NCBI RefSeq assembly: GCF_004337985.1
Contig: NW_021940919.1
Location: forward strand, 771,318 to 835,317
DNA length: 64,000 nt
Source of the DNA: Pyricularia pennisetigena
Taxonomy: Eukaryota; Ascomycota; Sordariomycetes; Magnaporthales; Pyriculariaceae
Direction of reading: 5' to 3'
The position numbers and the translations under genes were made by a program. Each line of letters opens with the position of its first letter. Within the stretch, counting starts at the first letter, position 1. The notes below the pieces were generated by a model. It saw only the letters and a program-made list of their open reading frames with translations, was not told the origin of the DNA and searched no databases. Below are positions 9,835-21,856 of the stretch, one piece after another.

Positions 9835-12800
9835 TTACACCTTCTCTGACTCGCTACCACTCCCATTGCTCCCCTTTCCCTTCTTGGCAAATAGCTTCGT
9901 CATAGGAGCAAAGGCTCGTGCGCAGACCTCGTAGGCCTTGACAAATGGCCTCGTCACGATGGCAACTATCCGGCCAAATGTCTCATCCGGGAAGCAGCGA
10001 ACCACCATGGCCCAGGGGATAGAGAGCATAGGCAAGATGATGCAGACAGCCCACTGAACGCCGTCGATGGGAACGACCGAGAACACTTTGCCGCCTACAA
10101 AGACGATGGCGACCTGACAGCCGGCCATGAAGGTGTTGATGGTAATGAAGAATGGATTCCGCTGTAGTCCCTCGAGGATGTTGAAGTCATTGTCGAGTCG
10201 ACGGCAGTTGAACTCGTTGAAGATCTGCATCCAAACAAACGTGTTGAAAACCATGGTCGCAAGCTGGTCGATGCGGTTAGGGTCCGACATGTCGTAGCCA
10301 AAGATTTTGCCTCCAGCAAAGTACAGAATCACCGTCAGCGCAACCTGGAAAATGGACTGCCCAATAATCATCTTCCACATGTTGAGCGTGATGAGAGGTG
10401 CCGACTTGCCCTGCGGGGGACGATCTAGGATCCGGTCGGTCGGTGGATCCGTGGCCAGGACAATGCCGGCGAAGGTGTCCATGAAAAGATTGACCCACAG
10501 GAGCTGAACGGCTGTGAGAACCGACTTCATTTCAGGGTGACTGACTGCAGAAACAAAAGCGAGGATGACAGCCGTAATGGAAACCGTTATCTGAAACTGC
10601 AGAAACTTCTGCACTGAATCGTTGACGGCTCGACCCCATTTAAGGGCAACGATGATTGAGCTAAAGTTATCGTCCATAAGAATGATTTGGGACGCTTCTT
10701 TGGCGACTTCGGTGCCCGAAATGCCCATTGAAAACCCGACGTCTGCGGCCTTAAGTGCAGGCGCGTCGTTGGTGCCATCTCCGGTGACGGCAACAGTCTC
10801 GCCAAGAGCTTTGAGTTTGCGGACGAGGATGCGTTTGTCCTCGGGGGAGGAACGAGCAAGGACTTGCAGGCGAGGGACGATGGCCATCATCTCTGCATCG
10901 CCCAGCGTGCGGAAGACAGGACCCTCCATGATAACCCCTCCGTCCGAGCCAGTGTAAATTCCGCATTCGGTGGCGATGGCCTGAGCCGTAACGGCATTAT
11001 CACCAGTAACCATGCGCACCATGACGCCAGCCATTTTGGCCTTGGCCACTGCCTTGGGTACTCCCGGGCGAACAGGATCTTGGATTCCAACCACACCGAG
11101 GAACACGAGATTTCGAAGAATGTCAGAAAGCTTGACATGGCCTTCTTCATCCGCGTGAATCTCTGGCGGCGGCCACGAAGGGTAATCGCGGTACACGAGG
11201 CCAATGGTGCGAAGAGACTGTCGAGCATATGATTCGATTGTAGCGCGGATGGCCATGTTATCCGAAGGGCTCAGGTCATTGATGCCCAGGCTGGTAGCCG
11301 ATTCAGCGGTGACGACTTCAGCCTTTTGGTTGCAGTAGCTGAGCAGGATCTCTGAGGCACCCTTGACGAGCAGGCGGTACCCTTGGCCACCGCGAAGCCC
11401 AATCACCGCAGCCATGCATTTCTTGGATGAGTCGAATGGCATTATCTGAACGATCGACTCGTTGGCCCGGACCTCGGCGACCGACGACATGCCGAGGTGG
11501 TCACGAGCAAGCTGAAGGAGGGCCGTCTCCGTTTTGGACCCGATGAAGGCAAATTGACCATGCTCCTCTCCCTCGAACGCCGTCGAGTTGATAGCAACAG
11601 ACTGGACTATGGCATCCTTGGCGGCTTGTGAAAGCGCCGAGGACCACTGGGTGACGCTGACTGAAGAGGCGGATGGGTTTTCCGAAGCCCTGTCGAATTT
11701 GGTCGAGCCAAAGGTGCCAGCCACAACGGTCATCTTGTTCGTAGTCAACGTACCTGTCTTGTCGGAACAAATGGTGGTGGCATTACCCATGGTCTCGCAG
11801 GATCTCAGGACTCGGACAAGATTGTTTTCTTTCAATAGGCGCTTGGTGGCGAATGCGAGTGCAAGAGTAACGGCCAGTGGCAGACCTTCAGGCACGGCAA
11901 CGACAATGACGGTGATTGCAACGATCTGTGATTCCGAGTTAGATTATCACTCTATGTGCCAGCCTGGCGCCTGGTGGGACCTAGTAACCTACAAACATGT
12001 CCAGAAAAAAGGACGCCTTTTCTGCTGGCGAGCGAGGGTCATTGGCGAGGTTGCCAAGAAAGCGGAACAAGAGAACGAAAAAGAGGAAAGACGCAGAGCT
12101 GACTGCCCATTTGGAGATGTTGATGGCCAGACCACCAAGCTTGACCTGAAGCGGTGTAGGCTCGACCTCGGTTCGAATGCTCATCATGATCTTGCCAAAG
12201 CTTGAGTGTACGCCCACAGACGTGCAAACATAGCTCCCAACACCCTCAAGCACACGGGCGCCAGAGATGATGAAGGGGTCGAGATCTTTGACCTTGGTGC
12301 CCGACTCAAGCATGCGCATAACCTGCTCGCCGCCAGTCTTCTTGAGCGCGTCCGACTCGCCCGTGGCTGTTGACTCATCGCACTTGACATCGTGCCCAGA
12401 TATGAAGATACCATCAACTGGTATCACATCACCAGGCTCCAGCTGTATAACGTCACCGACAAGAAGCTCTTCCACGTTGATGACTTGAGCCCGGCCGGAG
12501 CGAATGACCTTGATCTCACGATCGTCCTTTTTCTTGTTCAGTCGGACAAAGGCGCGTTCCTTCTGCCAGTCCATAAGCCCGCCGACCACGACGACGATGA
12601 CAACCGCAACTACAATGGCGACTCCTTCCACCCAGTCCACAGGCAGTGGTGACCCTGGAGGATGCTCAGAACCAAACGTCTCATACAGGCCTAGAGCTAA
12701 CGAGATGGCGGCGGCGATGCTGAGAACGATGAGCACCTTCTCCTTGTATGCACTCCACATGAGCTTGTATAATGGAGTGGCCTTCTTGGATGGTAGCACA

Positions 12801-13384
12801 TTCTTGCCGAAGACCCTGGCACGGTCGACAAAGCGGCCCGACCCGGCGGGAGCGGCCGTGTTGGCATGCTTCTCGAAGCTCTTGACCCAGGGGTTCACCG
12901 CATGCTCGAATGAGATTCTGTAGGGTGCCGAAATCTCATCAACGCTCAGCCCTGTCTTCACGTCCGTCTGCAGTCCCCTCTCAATACCCTTCAGACCGCC
13001 GAGAGCCCGGAATGCATCGAGGGACTTGGGGTTAAGAAGTTTGCCGAGCTGCCCGGGACTGAAGGCAAATGGGTTGTTTTCAACCTTGAAGTCGGCCTCG
13101 GTGCCTGGGTCAGGTCTCAATGCTGCGCCCACATCGACGGGCGGCGCACCAATTGCAGTAGCCAGACTTGAGGAGCGACTCCTGGTCGCTGGGGTCGCAA
13201 ACGGATTGAGCTGAGAAGACGCGGCGGTGGGAGGGCGGATGGTTGTGGCGCTGCTGGGAGTGCGGCCGTGGCTAGCTACCATCACCAGCTCAGAGGGATC
13301 TGTTGGGAAATGATGTGTCTGCGGGTCCACCGGGGAGTCTTCGTCTATGGGCTGGACCCTGTTGGTAAGTGTGCTCGGGACCAT
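9835..13384 (-). CDS. P-type Ca2+-ATPase, PMC1/NCA-2 type
   Basis: Two exons: 13384-11993 and 11925-9835, with a 67-bp phase-0 intron (GTAGGT...CACAG) that restores the unbroken run DMF-IVAITVIVV-PEGLPLAV. The product is about 1160 residues, normal for fungal PMC1/NCA-2/NCA-3 calcium pumps, which move cytosolic Ca2+ into the vacuole or out of the cell using ATP. Seen in order: a long polar N-terminus with an FAFSPGQLGKLLNPKSLDAF motif, TGES (about 341), PEGL (about 476), the phosphorylated Asp in CSDKTGTLT (about 519), the nucleotide-binding KGAS (about 651), MVTGDN, TGDGTNDAP (about 845), then C-terminal membrane helices and a short basic tail. I chose the ATG at 13384 over the longer non-homologous extension starting at 13468. 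The annotation as a calcium pump is secure; the membrane it serves is inferred. Confidence 0.95.
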
Positions 13385-16300
13385 CTTGATCTCGTGAGAT
13401 CTACTCGAACCTTGACAGGCTGGTGGTTGCTTGGGGGTATAATAGAAGAAGAAAAAAAGAAGAAGCACAAGACAAAAAGGAGGCCTAGTAACCAGTAGGC
13501 AAAATTTGAGTTCTAGTCAATAGAACTATCAGTAGAATTAAAGTCGGCATCAAACGGCAGAGGTATAAGCAAATAAGGTGCGTCGAGAAGGCAACAAAGA
13601 TGACCCTGAGGTTGCGACTCTGTCGACAACCTTGTATGAGTTGGCGGTGGGAAGAAAAAAAAAAGAAGGAGAGTAAGCTCACTTGAGGATAGCGACCATG
13701 GCTCATGGCTTCTATTATACATTTGGACGACGGCAGAGTACAATTTACGGCACTGGGACAGCAAGGTCAGTCTCCACGATAACGTCGCGTCAACCTGCCC
13801 CGGGGCAATCCGGAGACGGAAAATATCCCATGTTTCGTGGGTGCAAGGCATGGAATGCAACGCGCCATGGGAGGGAGCTGGTTCTGGATCAGCCTGAACT
13901 CGATCTGGGCTGGCTGGGATCGACAGATCCAGCAGGGGGAGGAAGGAGCGAAATGTACCTCGACAAGCTTAACCAAGGCAAAAAAGAACATTTCAAGCTT
14001 CACTTGGCAGCCGTGTGGATGGTGCGAAGAACCACAAGAACGAAAGTAATGTATTGCCAACCAAATCAAGCACTGGACGAACGGTTGATACTGCGACTGA
14101 TGAACCATCTTGGCTGGGAGGCTGTGCAAAAAGCGAAACACGGATCACCCTGTGGATCATACCTGCCTGTGCTGGTGGGAATCGATGGCCAAGAAAAACG
14201 ACGTGCCAAGTCGCGCTTTCCTTCAGTCGAACGCCAAGTCCCGTGGCTTGGCTCACGGAATAAGGTTCTCGAGGGTATCCACGGACCCAGCAGCGCGGGA
14301 AATCTGCTCGGCTACGCTTGCACTTGTCAATTGTCCAACACCAGCACCAAGGCCCCCGGATTGTGTCTTTCCAGGTCTAAATGGCACTTCATTCTGTCCA
14401 ACGTCGTCGCCCAGGTTTCGGAGTGTTCCCGACAAGGTGGAAGGAGGCAGCCCACCCTGCCGCGTGCTACTTACTGCCTGAGTACATAACGAGTGCAACG
14501 ACAAATAACCTTACAAGGAAGGGCTCGTCTACGCAGCTTTGCGAATTGTTGCAATTGATCGCCATAGTCTCGGGCATTTTCCTCTCCGCCAAATTAAGTG
14601 GGCGCACACCGATCAGCCTCACAGCAATTGGTCCCGAACCCCAAACTGGAAACCACTTAACCGATCCCCGCCCCCTTCACCTTGGCACTGTCTCGAAATC
14701 TCCAACTACTGCCGGTAATTAATCGACAGTTCAATACCCAGGTATGATCAAGTTGACCATTGTATCCCACAGTTGAGCTCGCCCCGCCTCCACAAATTCT
14801 GAGGGTAATTTGTACGAAGTAAACCAGTCTTCGGTCTTCCAGGGCAGACGCGCCTCGGGGCCTGCAGAGTGAAAGGTTGCAGCCTATGGTTCCCCATTCC
14901 CCTACAGACGGGGAAGAAGCTGTCGAATGGATCACTCTATCATACAACTGGGAAAATATCCATTAGTCTCAAGTGCAAACAAAAAAAGTTTTGGCGCTCT
15001 CATGGATTACAGTTGAAGACAAAGGAAATTGGCCACGACCATGCTCCACATGACCGACCGACTCCAAATTCAAGCCCGATTTCAATAATGGCCTTGCAAT
15101 ATCTTCTAGACCAACCCTTCTCCTACATGGCACAAGATTCCAGAATGTGACATCCGCACGCTATCGTCTGAACCTTGCACCCATCAGATAAGGAATCTAT
15201 AGACGGGGAGTCCCCATATTAAATGAAGGCTGAGCAACCAGGAGGTGGCTGTTGTTTCTTCTCGGGCTCCCTCCCGCGCCCTCGGGGCATAATTGTTTCA
15301 ATGTCGCAAACATTGACACAGTTGAAGCGATATGTTCATGGCCCTGATGACGAAACAAGCGCCCCATCGTTCTGAACATTGACCAGGTCATTATTCATCG
15401 TTGCAATTGCCGTAAGCATACGCCAGATAATTTCTGGTTCATTCACCTTTTACATCTCATTTCAGGCCCCTATACAGGTTGAAAAAAGAAAATTATGCCC
15501 AAGCACTCTGAACCCACCACGAATGGGTAGATGGTATCACTGGCTGTTTGGTCCGTTGGCTTTCCTTGAATATCAGTCCCTGGCGCTTCATGCCGCAGAA
15601 AACGGACATGAGAATTCGATTCATTCCCAACCTTATCTATATCCATGCAGACCTAAAAATAATTCCATATCAACATTGATCAATGCCAATCTATTAGCTC
15701 CAGCAAACCCGCTTATTCCCCAGGCGTTTTTGAGGATCATTCCTCCGCCAAGCATCTCAATTAGCCTCGAGCGAGCGCACCATTGTCACCGTGATCTTCA
15801 GCCGTCTGTAGATACAATTTGCGTCACATGCACGTCGGCCTTTCTGTTCAAAAGAAAAACATAGATAATAGCCTTGTATTTTAGGTAGGTGTCCACGCAA
15901 TCTCTTGAACCGCCGCGGTCTTCATCACGCTCTCGCTCGCGCATCAAAGGAATCTAATCGCGGAGTATTTTACAGATAGCGAAAGGGGCAAACAATAGGT
16001 TGCAGGAAGTAGGCTTCTTTGACAAGCCTCCCTTCGTGGCCCTCTAATCTCGCTCTTTTCGGTTTTTGAAGCCAGCTTTTCCGTTTAACGCAGAACATCT
16101 TGCATGTCAAATTGCAGCACGTTATAAACAGCAAGCCCATTTTACCCACAATCGTCTATTTGATGTACAAGTGGTCCTATTTTCCCCCGTTGATATTGAT
16201 TTGCCCCAACATTTCACCCTTTTATGATCGGAATCCTTTTTCCCCGCAACAACATTGTCAGACAGTAGTCATACCACTTCAGGTGCAACGTCGCCGGTAG

Positions 16301-16579
16301 CGCAGCTGCTGCTCCCGGATATTCCATAGCGCCGTCGCAATCAGCGGCATCCACAGGCCGTTGCACCAGGAGCTCGGGCTGAAGTAGCATCATGCCCATT
16401 GCCTTTTCCTCCTCTCGCTTCGTGATTTGCTCCCAAGACTTGTGGTCAAGCCTAGCATAATGTTACTGGGCACCAGGGTGGATTTATTGCGAGGATACAC
16501 CGCACCCAACGCTGAGAAGGGAAGTGGCAAGGACATGCTGCAGCGCAAAGCTTAAACAACATGGCCTTTTTCGTTTTCG
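13385..16579. other. Long upstream region of the Ca2+-ATPase, no gene seen
   Basis: About 3.2 kb lies between the ATPase start and the next gene. Several overlapping open frames (longest 13683-14489 plus, 268 codons) lack any domain, signal or membrane pattern and compete with each other on both strands. The ATPase promoter and 5' leader lie here; no specific element could be identified. Confidence 0.5.
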
Positions 16580-17101
16580 TCATGGCCAGCCGCCCTTTTT
16601 GCTCTTCGTTTTAAACGGTTTGGTTATACTTTGACGTACCGTTGACCACAAAGGCTTCCGGTAATCCGGGTTCTCAACGAAGTCACCATTCGATTCATCG
16701 GTACCAGGGCGGACTGAATGTCTAAAATAAGGGACATTACTCCAGGGGTATCCTGACAGATCTGGCTGGGTTGTGTAGATAATCTCCTCAGCGGGGGCGT
16801 GTTCGCGCTTCGCCTCAACCATATAAATCCATGCGCGGGAAAAGGGGGCGTATCTGTTGATGTATTCCAGCGCGACCGCTTGGCTTGACCATGTTGCTCC
16901 CCAAAAGTCTCCCAGATTGTTATGCATGTAATGCACAGGCTCATAATCAGGGGGTACTTGTGCCGGACAGTTTAGTTTAAAGCCGTCGCAGTCATTTATT
17001 ACGTTGGGATCGCGGGAATCAACCCGATACACTATAGCTGCCATGGTAGGAGAATTGCCCAGTAAAAGGGCGAAAGCGAGGAAGGATGACAAAAAGTACA
17101 T
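16580..17101 (-). CDS. Secreted ADP-ribosyltransferase-like (enterotoxin A-like) protein
   Basis: A single-exon frame of 173 residues with an N-terminal signal peptide (about residues 1-21). Directly after it comes VYRVDSRDPN, which matches the Tyr-Arg-x-Asp-x-Arg strand that opens the NAD-binding cleft of heat-labile-enterotoxin-A and related fungal ADP-ribosyltransferases. A later WSSQAVALEY segment followed by WIYMVEA fits the Ser-containing strand/helix and next strand of the fold. A clear E-x-E or Q-x-E catalytic pair is not evident, so activity is uncertain; PAEEI near residue 106 is the nearest acidic pair. The chain is shorter than most enterotoxin-A-like fungal proteins and ends in a basic tail. 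Such genes are frequent in insect- and plant-associated ascomycetes. Other possibilities are an inactive relative or an unrelated secreted protein. Confidence 0.6.
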   Translation of the reverse strand: MYFLSSFLAFALLLGNSPTMAAIVYRVDSRDPNVINDCDGFKLNCPAQVPPDYEPVHYMHNNLGDFWGATWSSQAVALEYINRYAPFSRAWIYMVEAKREHAPAEEIIYTTQPDLSGYPWSNVPYFRHSVRPGTDESNGDFVENPDYRKPLWSTVRQSITKPFKTKSKKGGWP

Positions 17102-18204
17102 GTTTATAAGTGCAGTTAAAGTGTAGTTAAAAAGTAACGACGGATATTATATTAGGTGAATAATGGGTTGAATTGGTCACAAAAGAGCGACAAACAAACG
17201 CAATTCCATTATTTTAGTGAGTAGCAGTATAATTTTAGGAGTACAACCGTTCATAGATGGCATGGCAGACTCCATGTATTTTATAGTAGCGGCTGTTGCT
17301 GGAAATTTAACATCCATTCTTGTCGACTCATTCCAGTTAATTTAACTTCACCTGTAGCGAGACAGCATTTCAAGGTAGGACCCTGCAAATGCGACTCTCG
17401 GCTTTCTGCCTTTGATTGAATTTAATTGCGGGATGAAATTTTTCGTCCCTGATGGCCCAAGTAAGTGGGGCCGTTTTCTCTAAGCCACTTGAAAATACAA
17501 ATGAGAGTCTCTTGTTTGATTGTTTAAACCTGTTAAGAATCACCACGCAGTGCCGCACTCTGATACACATTTATTTTATTCAGCTCTAGGCCCATTTTGA
17601 CATATGATGCTTTACTCAGACGCTTCCAGTTGCAGAAAATGAACTGAGCTTGTGCCTTGTGAATATTAACTAATATGGGATCCGGTCGAAAAGTTGAACA
17701 ATGACCGAAACTTCCAGACCCATACTTTCCGGACCGCATGAGCGCTTGACTTAGACTTATATTAAAAAGAGGCTCTTACTCGGCTGTCGTGCATTTCGGA
17801 TGAAGAAAAACTCCTGCCCACTATACTTACTAGAGGAATATAGCTGACTATCGCTCGGTAGTTCTGACCCGGGTTGAATCATGAGCATAGTAATTAATGC
17901 CCCCGATTCAGGGTCTATACTGTGTATATTATGCATTCAGTCTACGCGTACGCCTATGCTATGCGCTGCGTTGCTGGTTTGGCTCTGGTTATGCTGGACC
18001 CACTGACAGGCTATGCGCAAGTTGTATCATCCATGTTCCTTGGAGTATTGATTGTATTTTAAGAAAGACGAGTAATTTCTTGTTGGCCATTTCTTCGGCT
18101 CTTTGAGCTATTAAAAACCAGACCAGGGCTTGGCATTGGTCTTTTCTTTCGGCTCATATTTATTTGAGAGTTTCTTGTTCGGGAGCTTAACCTTCTTGAA
18201 CATA
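17102..18204. other. Intergenic, no gene seen
   Basis: Contains only short frames without recognisable features. The first part is presumably the promoter of the ADP-ribosyltransferase-like gene. Confidence 0.5.
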
Positions 18205-18678
18205 ATGCAACTGTGGGACTTTTTTAGGGCCCCAGTGCCGGCAGTTGCCATTGTTGCCGTCACGACGTCACCCTTGTCATGGGCACCGAGTCTGGGTAAT
18301 ATTAGTGCGCCAACCTATTCTCTAGCAGATATTCAATCTTTGCGGTTTGAGGCTTTAGCATACCTCGAAAAAGCCAACAAAGGTGATGTATCCCCCTTTA
18401 TTGGGAGTAATGGCCGAGGCCAACAAATCTTCCCAAATATTTCAACGTAGGCCTAGGGCTTTTTGGCTGCTGGATGAGTATCCCCCATGGAAATTGGCAA
18501 ATGCAGAGGATGTTTGGCGGACACATTTAAGACCGCTGTCCCTCAGTGTCGAGCAGCGAATCTCGTACACAACCGGGAGGTAATTGAGAATTCCGAGGAG
18601 AAAATTGATGGCGTGATTCAGCAAGGTACCAAGATGATCGCGCAGATCGCGGTTCGGCAAGAGGGCCGTGAAAGATAG
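18205..18678 (+). CDS. Possible small secreted protein (two exons)
   Basis: Exon 1 from the ATG at 18205 encodes a plausible signal peptide (hydrophobic VPAVAIVAVTT core, ending SWA). The frame meets a stop at 18448-18450. A GTAGGC...GCAG intron at 18447-18506 (60 bp) removes it and joins to an in-frame open stretch reading TGCLADTFKTAVPQC and ending at 18678, about 138 residues in all. The two halves lie in the same frame, which supports one gene, but the donor is not a strong consensus and I see no good branch site. There are two cysteines in the mature part and the C-terminus is Gln/Glu-rich. No family is recognised. An in-frame upstream ATG at 18130 would bury the signal peptide. Could be a pseudogene if the intron is not real. 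Confidence 0.4.
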
Positions 18679-19129
18679 AGACAGGGAATAATTTAAGGCT
18701 TAATATTCTGCCACCATGATCAACGGCAAATGACTCGTCCCCAGACGGATAATGGGTATAGTTAGGACAAGGGTGATTCACTCATCTTATGCAGACACGT
18801 ACCACTCGTCTTGTTGCCAACTTAATAGACAGTAAAGCATATTCATGAGAAGTTGAGAACAATCTATGCATGCTGTAATGGGCCATTGATAAAGGTAGTC
18901 TAGATGACAAAAGACTTCGGGCGGTAAAACTTTGATGACGGACCCTTGTTGCCGGCTTCACCGAGACGGCTGTTTTTTCACCGGCAAAACGACTCTATGT
19001 GCAGGGGGCTCGCTGAAAGTGCTCTTTACACCTTGGGACCGGGGACTAGTTCACCTGTTCAAGAGGAATACGGCTCCTTGACCTGGTCGTTCACAACGTT
19101 GGGTGGCCCCCATCAATCGCGGTATATGT
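18679..19129. other. Intergenic, no gene seen
   Basis: Short unrecognised frames only, ending at the inverted-repeat element. Confidence 0.5.
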
Positions 19130-19133
19130 AGTT

Positions 19134-19731
19134 ACTTGGGGGCTGTACGTTGTGGGCCCCCTCAAAGAGGGGGGTTGCAAAACCATGATTTTCGACAAAA
19201 TCGTGGGCCAGATAGTGCACAATATGTAATGGCTAGCCAACCCACTAACAAAAGCGGAGTGCATTTTGATTCTTTTAATAATAACGGCCGTACCAATTTA
19301 GTTATAAAAATCAGTAATAACCGTTATATATTATTTTAAATAAAGAACTTAAATATATTTCAATTATATTTTTAGCCCTTTGATTTCCAATTGATTGCGA
19401 TAAATTATTAGTTTTTACTTTTATTTTAACAATTTAATATTTTTAACAAACTTGAATATTTATATACAAAATATCATAATGACTTAAATTAAAAATAAAA
19501 GGAAAACATAATAACATTTTACATTTAAAATAACACTTAATATATTTTACAATTTATTTTCAACTAAATTGGTACGGCCGTTATTATTAAAAGAAGTAAA
19601 ATGCACTCCGTTTTTGTTAGTGGATTGGCGAGCCATTACATCTTGTGCACTATCTGGCCCATGATTTTGTCGGAAATCATGGTTTTGCAACCCCCCTCTT
19701 TGAGGGGGCCCACAACGTACAGCCCCCAAGT
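19134..19731. mobile_element. Fold-back element with 170-bp inverted arms
   Basis: The arms 19134-19303 and 19562-19731 are reverse complements at roughly 94% identity by eye, starting ACTTGGGGGCTGTACG and flanking a 258-bp AT-rich core with no coding capacity. AGTT occurs immediately outside both ends (19130-19133 and 19732-19735), a possible 4-bp target duplication. About half of the arm differences are transitions of the kind RIP causes. It is a non-autonomous MITE or fold-back element; the superfamily is not known. The two reading frames over the arms are mirror images and not genes. Confidence 0.85.
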
Positions 19732-19867
19732 AGTTTCCTCGCACCGCAGCTGACTTGCTCGAGCTCTTTTCAACATTAGTACTTGCAAATTTTCGTGCGC
19801 ACTCTTACCATTTATGGATGGTTTGTTACATTTCACCTATACGCATAGTTTGAGCGGCGCCTAAGTA

Positions 19868-20368
19868 TAAGGCATTCCAAACCCCCCCCCCCCCCCNNNN
19901 NNNNNNNNNGTCAGCCCAAATCGGTGGGGCGGGCGACCCGTGGGTGGGTTGAATGTTTTGTGGGGGGGCCCGGCCCGGCCCAAAACTGAACGCGGGTTTT
20001 CTTGGCAACCCGCGGGCCCCCGTGAAAAACCCGGAAAAATAAAAATTTGTTGGATTTAATTTAATAATTTTATTAATTAAATTTTTTTTTTTTTTTTTCT
20101 TCTATGATTGGAGTAAAAAATATAAAATAAACTTGTTAAATTTAATTTTATAATTAAAAAAACTGTTTTTTTTATTTTTTCAATTTTTTTTAGATATTTA
20201 TTATAAAATAAAACCCGCGGGTTACCCAATTCGGGCTGAGCCCGCCAGCCCGCGGGCCCCTTTAGCCCGCTAAAAAAAACCTGTGGGCTATTACGGGCCC
20301 CCGCCAAGAGCCCATGGGCTGGTGGGCCGGGCTGGGTTAAACCTGTTTTCGGGTTTTGGAATGCCTTA
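19868..20368. mobile_element. hAT-like MITE with perfect 8-bp target duplication
   Basis: The terminal inverted repeats TAAGGCATTCCAAA (19868 onward) and its reverse complement (ending 20368) are bordered by identical CCTAAGTA copies at 19860-19867 and 20369-20376. Subterminal regions are rich in GCCCGCGGGC-like palindromic blocks, and the core (about 20030-20210) is AT-rich. There is no coding capacity. The 8-bp duplication and short inverted repeats are those of non-autonomous hAT elements. An assembly gap lies inside the left arm. Confidence 0.85.
19897..19909. other. Assembly gap (13 N) after a C15 run
   Basis: Thirteen N directly follow a run of 15 C inside the left arm of the MITE. A homopolymer and an inverted repeat are typical causes of an assembly break, so local length is unreliable. 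Confidence 0.97.
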
Positions 20369-20376
20369 CCTAAGTA

Positions 20377-21307
20377 CGCTGTCAGCGATCTCCTTACCCA
20401 TGCCTCTGAGAACAGAAAACCGAGACTGGCGAGAACCACCCGTGCATTCCGGTCTAACGACATCTTTTCGCAAGCCCAGCAAATTCTCAATCGCAGCTTG
20501 GTTCTCACAACTCGAGGTTTTCCATCAAAAAACAGCAAATAAAGGCAAAAGAGTCGTCGAGAACATGGCGATGGAGTGTTTAGCAGCGTTGCTGGAAGAA
20601 ATCGGGGGTCTGCGACTGCAAGAAAAACCCCTTGTCAATCCATTTTGTATCTTTATACGGTTTTTTGCCAGCTATTACCAAGTGCTGTCAACCAACAAGA
20701 TGCCATAACGATACGGAAGTGAAATAAGACGCTGGACGCCAAGCTTGACAAAGACATACGAACTCAGAGATGGTCCTGCTTAGCGCCGGGGGATTGATTT
20801 GGATTACGGGCCGGCAAAAGGTGGGTTGTCCAGTAAAACATCTTTGGCAGAGACGGGAGCCGCCAACTACAGGTTAGGATTGCACATTTGCCAATAGTGG
20901 TTTGGTTGAGGGGGAGCACAGCCCGCGGAAATAAGGTCGATCCAGTAGCCTGACCTGAGACCGAAAAGCATCAACGGCTACAGGAGATGAATCCAACCCT
21001 ATTGCCGAGTTCTCACCCACCAGCCCAAGGTAATGTTATGGATGTGGTTTAGAGACTTGCACCCATGAAAAATTCCGTTACAGCCTTCGTTGTGAAGACT
21101 TGGTTCAACATGGGCAGGATGATCACTAACTTACTACAGAGTAATGGCTACATAAGACGCATAAGTCCAGTCTGTGTAGTCTCAATCGCTTGATTCGCTA
21201 AATAACATGCAGAATCTAATATCACAGTAAAATACAAAACAAACAAAAACAGAACATCGTTGAGATGGACACATAGTGAACGGTGTGCAACTGCAGCCTC
21301 GTGGCTC
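20377..21307. other. Intergenic, no gene seen
   Basis: Open frames such as 20283-20708 run out of the MITE and show no domain. The last part includes the 3' untranslated region of the coiled-coil gene. Confidence 0.5.
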
Positions 21308-21856
21308 TCAAATACCATGACGACCCAGCGCCTTTCCGCGCTTCGAAACCTCACGTGCGCCCTGCTCCTTGATCTTTGCCAGCCTGGCCTGCTCCTTAGC
21401 CTCCCTCTCGAGGGCGACGATGTGGTCCCTGGCGTCGCGGACCTCACGCCTGGCGATGTCGAGGGCGCGGTCGGCCTGGCGCTCTGCCTCCTCGGCGCCC
21501 ATGATGCGCTCGCGCGCGGCTAGGATGCTCGGGTCCGTGGTGTCGTGGTGGCGACGGGACAGGAGGGTGGAGCGGCGGCGCGGGGGACTGGCCGACGTCG
21601 AGGCCGTGCTCATGCTGCTGACGCTGTTGGCGTCGACGGATCGCCGGTGCCGGTTGAAGAAACCGCCCCCGTCGCGGCCCGTGGGGCTGGTGTTGTGCGC
21701 TGCCATCGGGGCTGGGGCCGGGGCTGATGTCCGCCGCGCGGTCGGCACGGGGGAAACGGAGCGCTTGCGGCCAAAGAGGCCCCGACGTTCTTGGCGGACG
21801 GGCTCTTGGACGACGACCTCCTCCTTGGGTGGCTCGTGGCGGGAGAAGAGAGGCAT
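21308..21856 (-). CDS. Conserved-type fungal protein with C-terminal coiled coil
   Basis: A single-exon frame of 182 residues. It opens MPLFSRHEPPKEE, then has a low-complexity basic/Ser/Pro region with several SP/RRS sites (about 30-105), followed by a long charged helix (about 108-175, rich in Ala/Arg/Glu: EEAERQADRALDIARREV) predicted to form a coiled coil. It ends in a basic KRGKALGRHGI tail. No signal peptide or membrane helix, so it is probably cytosolic or nuclear. The architecture resembles small fungal hypothetical proteins with a conserved first dozen residues and a C-terminal helix; no function is known to me. Strong codon bias and no competing frame with a domain support a real gene. 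It is divergent from the RRM/RS gene 1.7 kb away. Confidence 0.8.
   Translation of the reverse strand: MPLFSRHEPPKEEVVVQEPVRQERRGLFGRKRSVSPVPTARRTSAPAPAPMAAHNTSPTGRDGGGFFNRHRRSVDANSVSSMSTASTSASPPRRRSTLLSRRHHDTTDPSILAARERIMGAEEAERQADRALDIARREVRDARDHIVALEREAKEQARLAKIKEQGAREVSKRGKALGRHGI

Noticed and set aside
13683..14489. 268-codon plus-strand frame upstream of the Ca2+-ATPase
   Set aside because: No domain, signal peptide or homologous-looking segment; overlaps equally long frames in other phases; probably chance.
20283..20708. 141-codon frame starting inside the hAT-like MITE
   Set aside because: The N-terminal part is transposon arm sequence; the rest has no recognisable feature.
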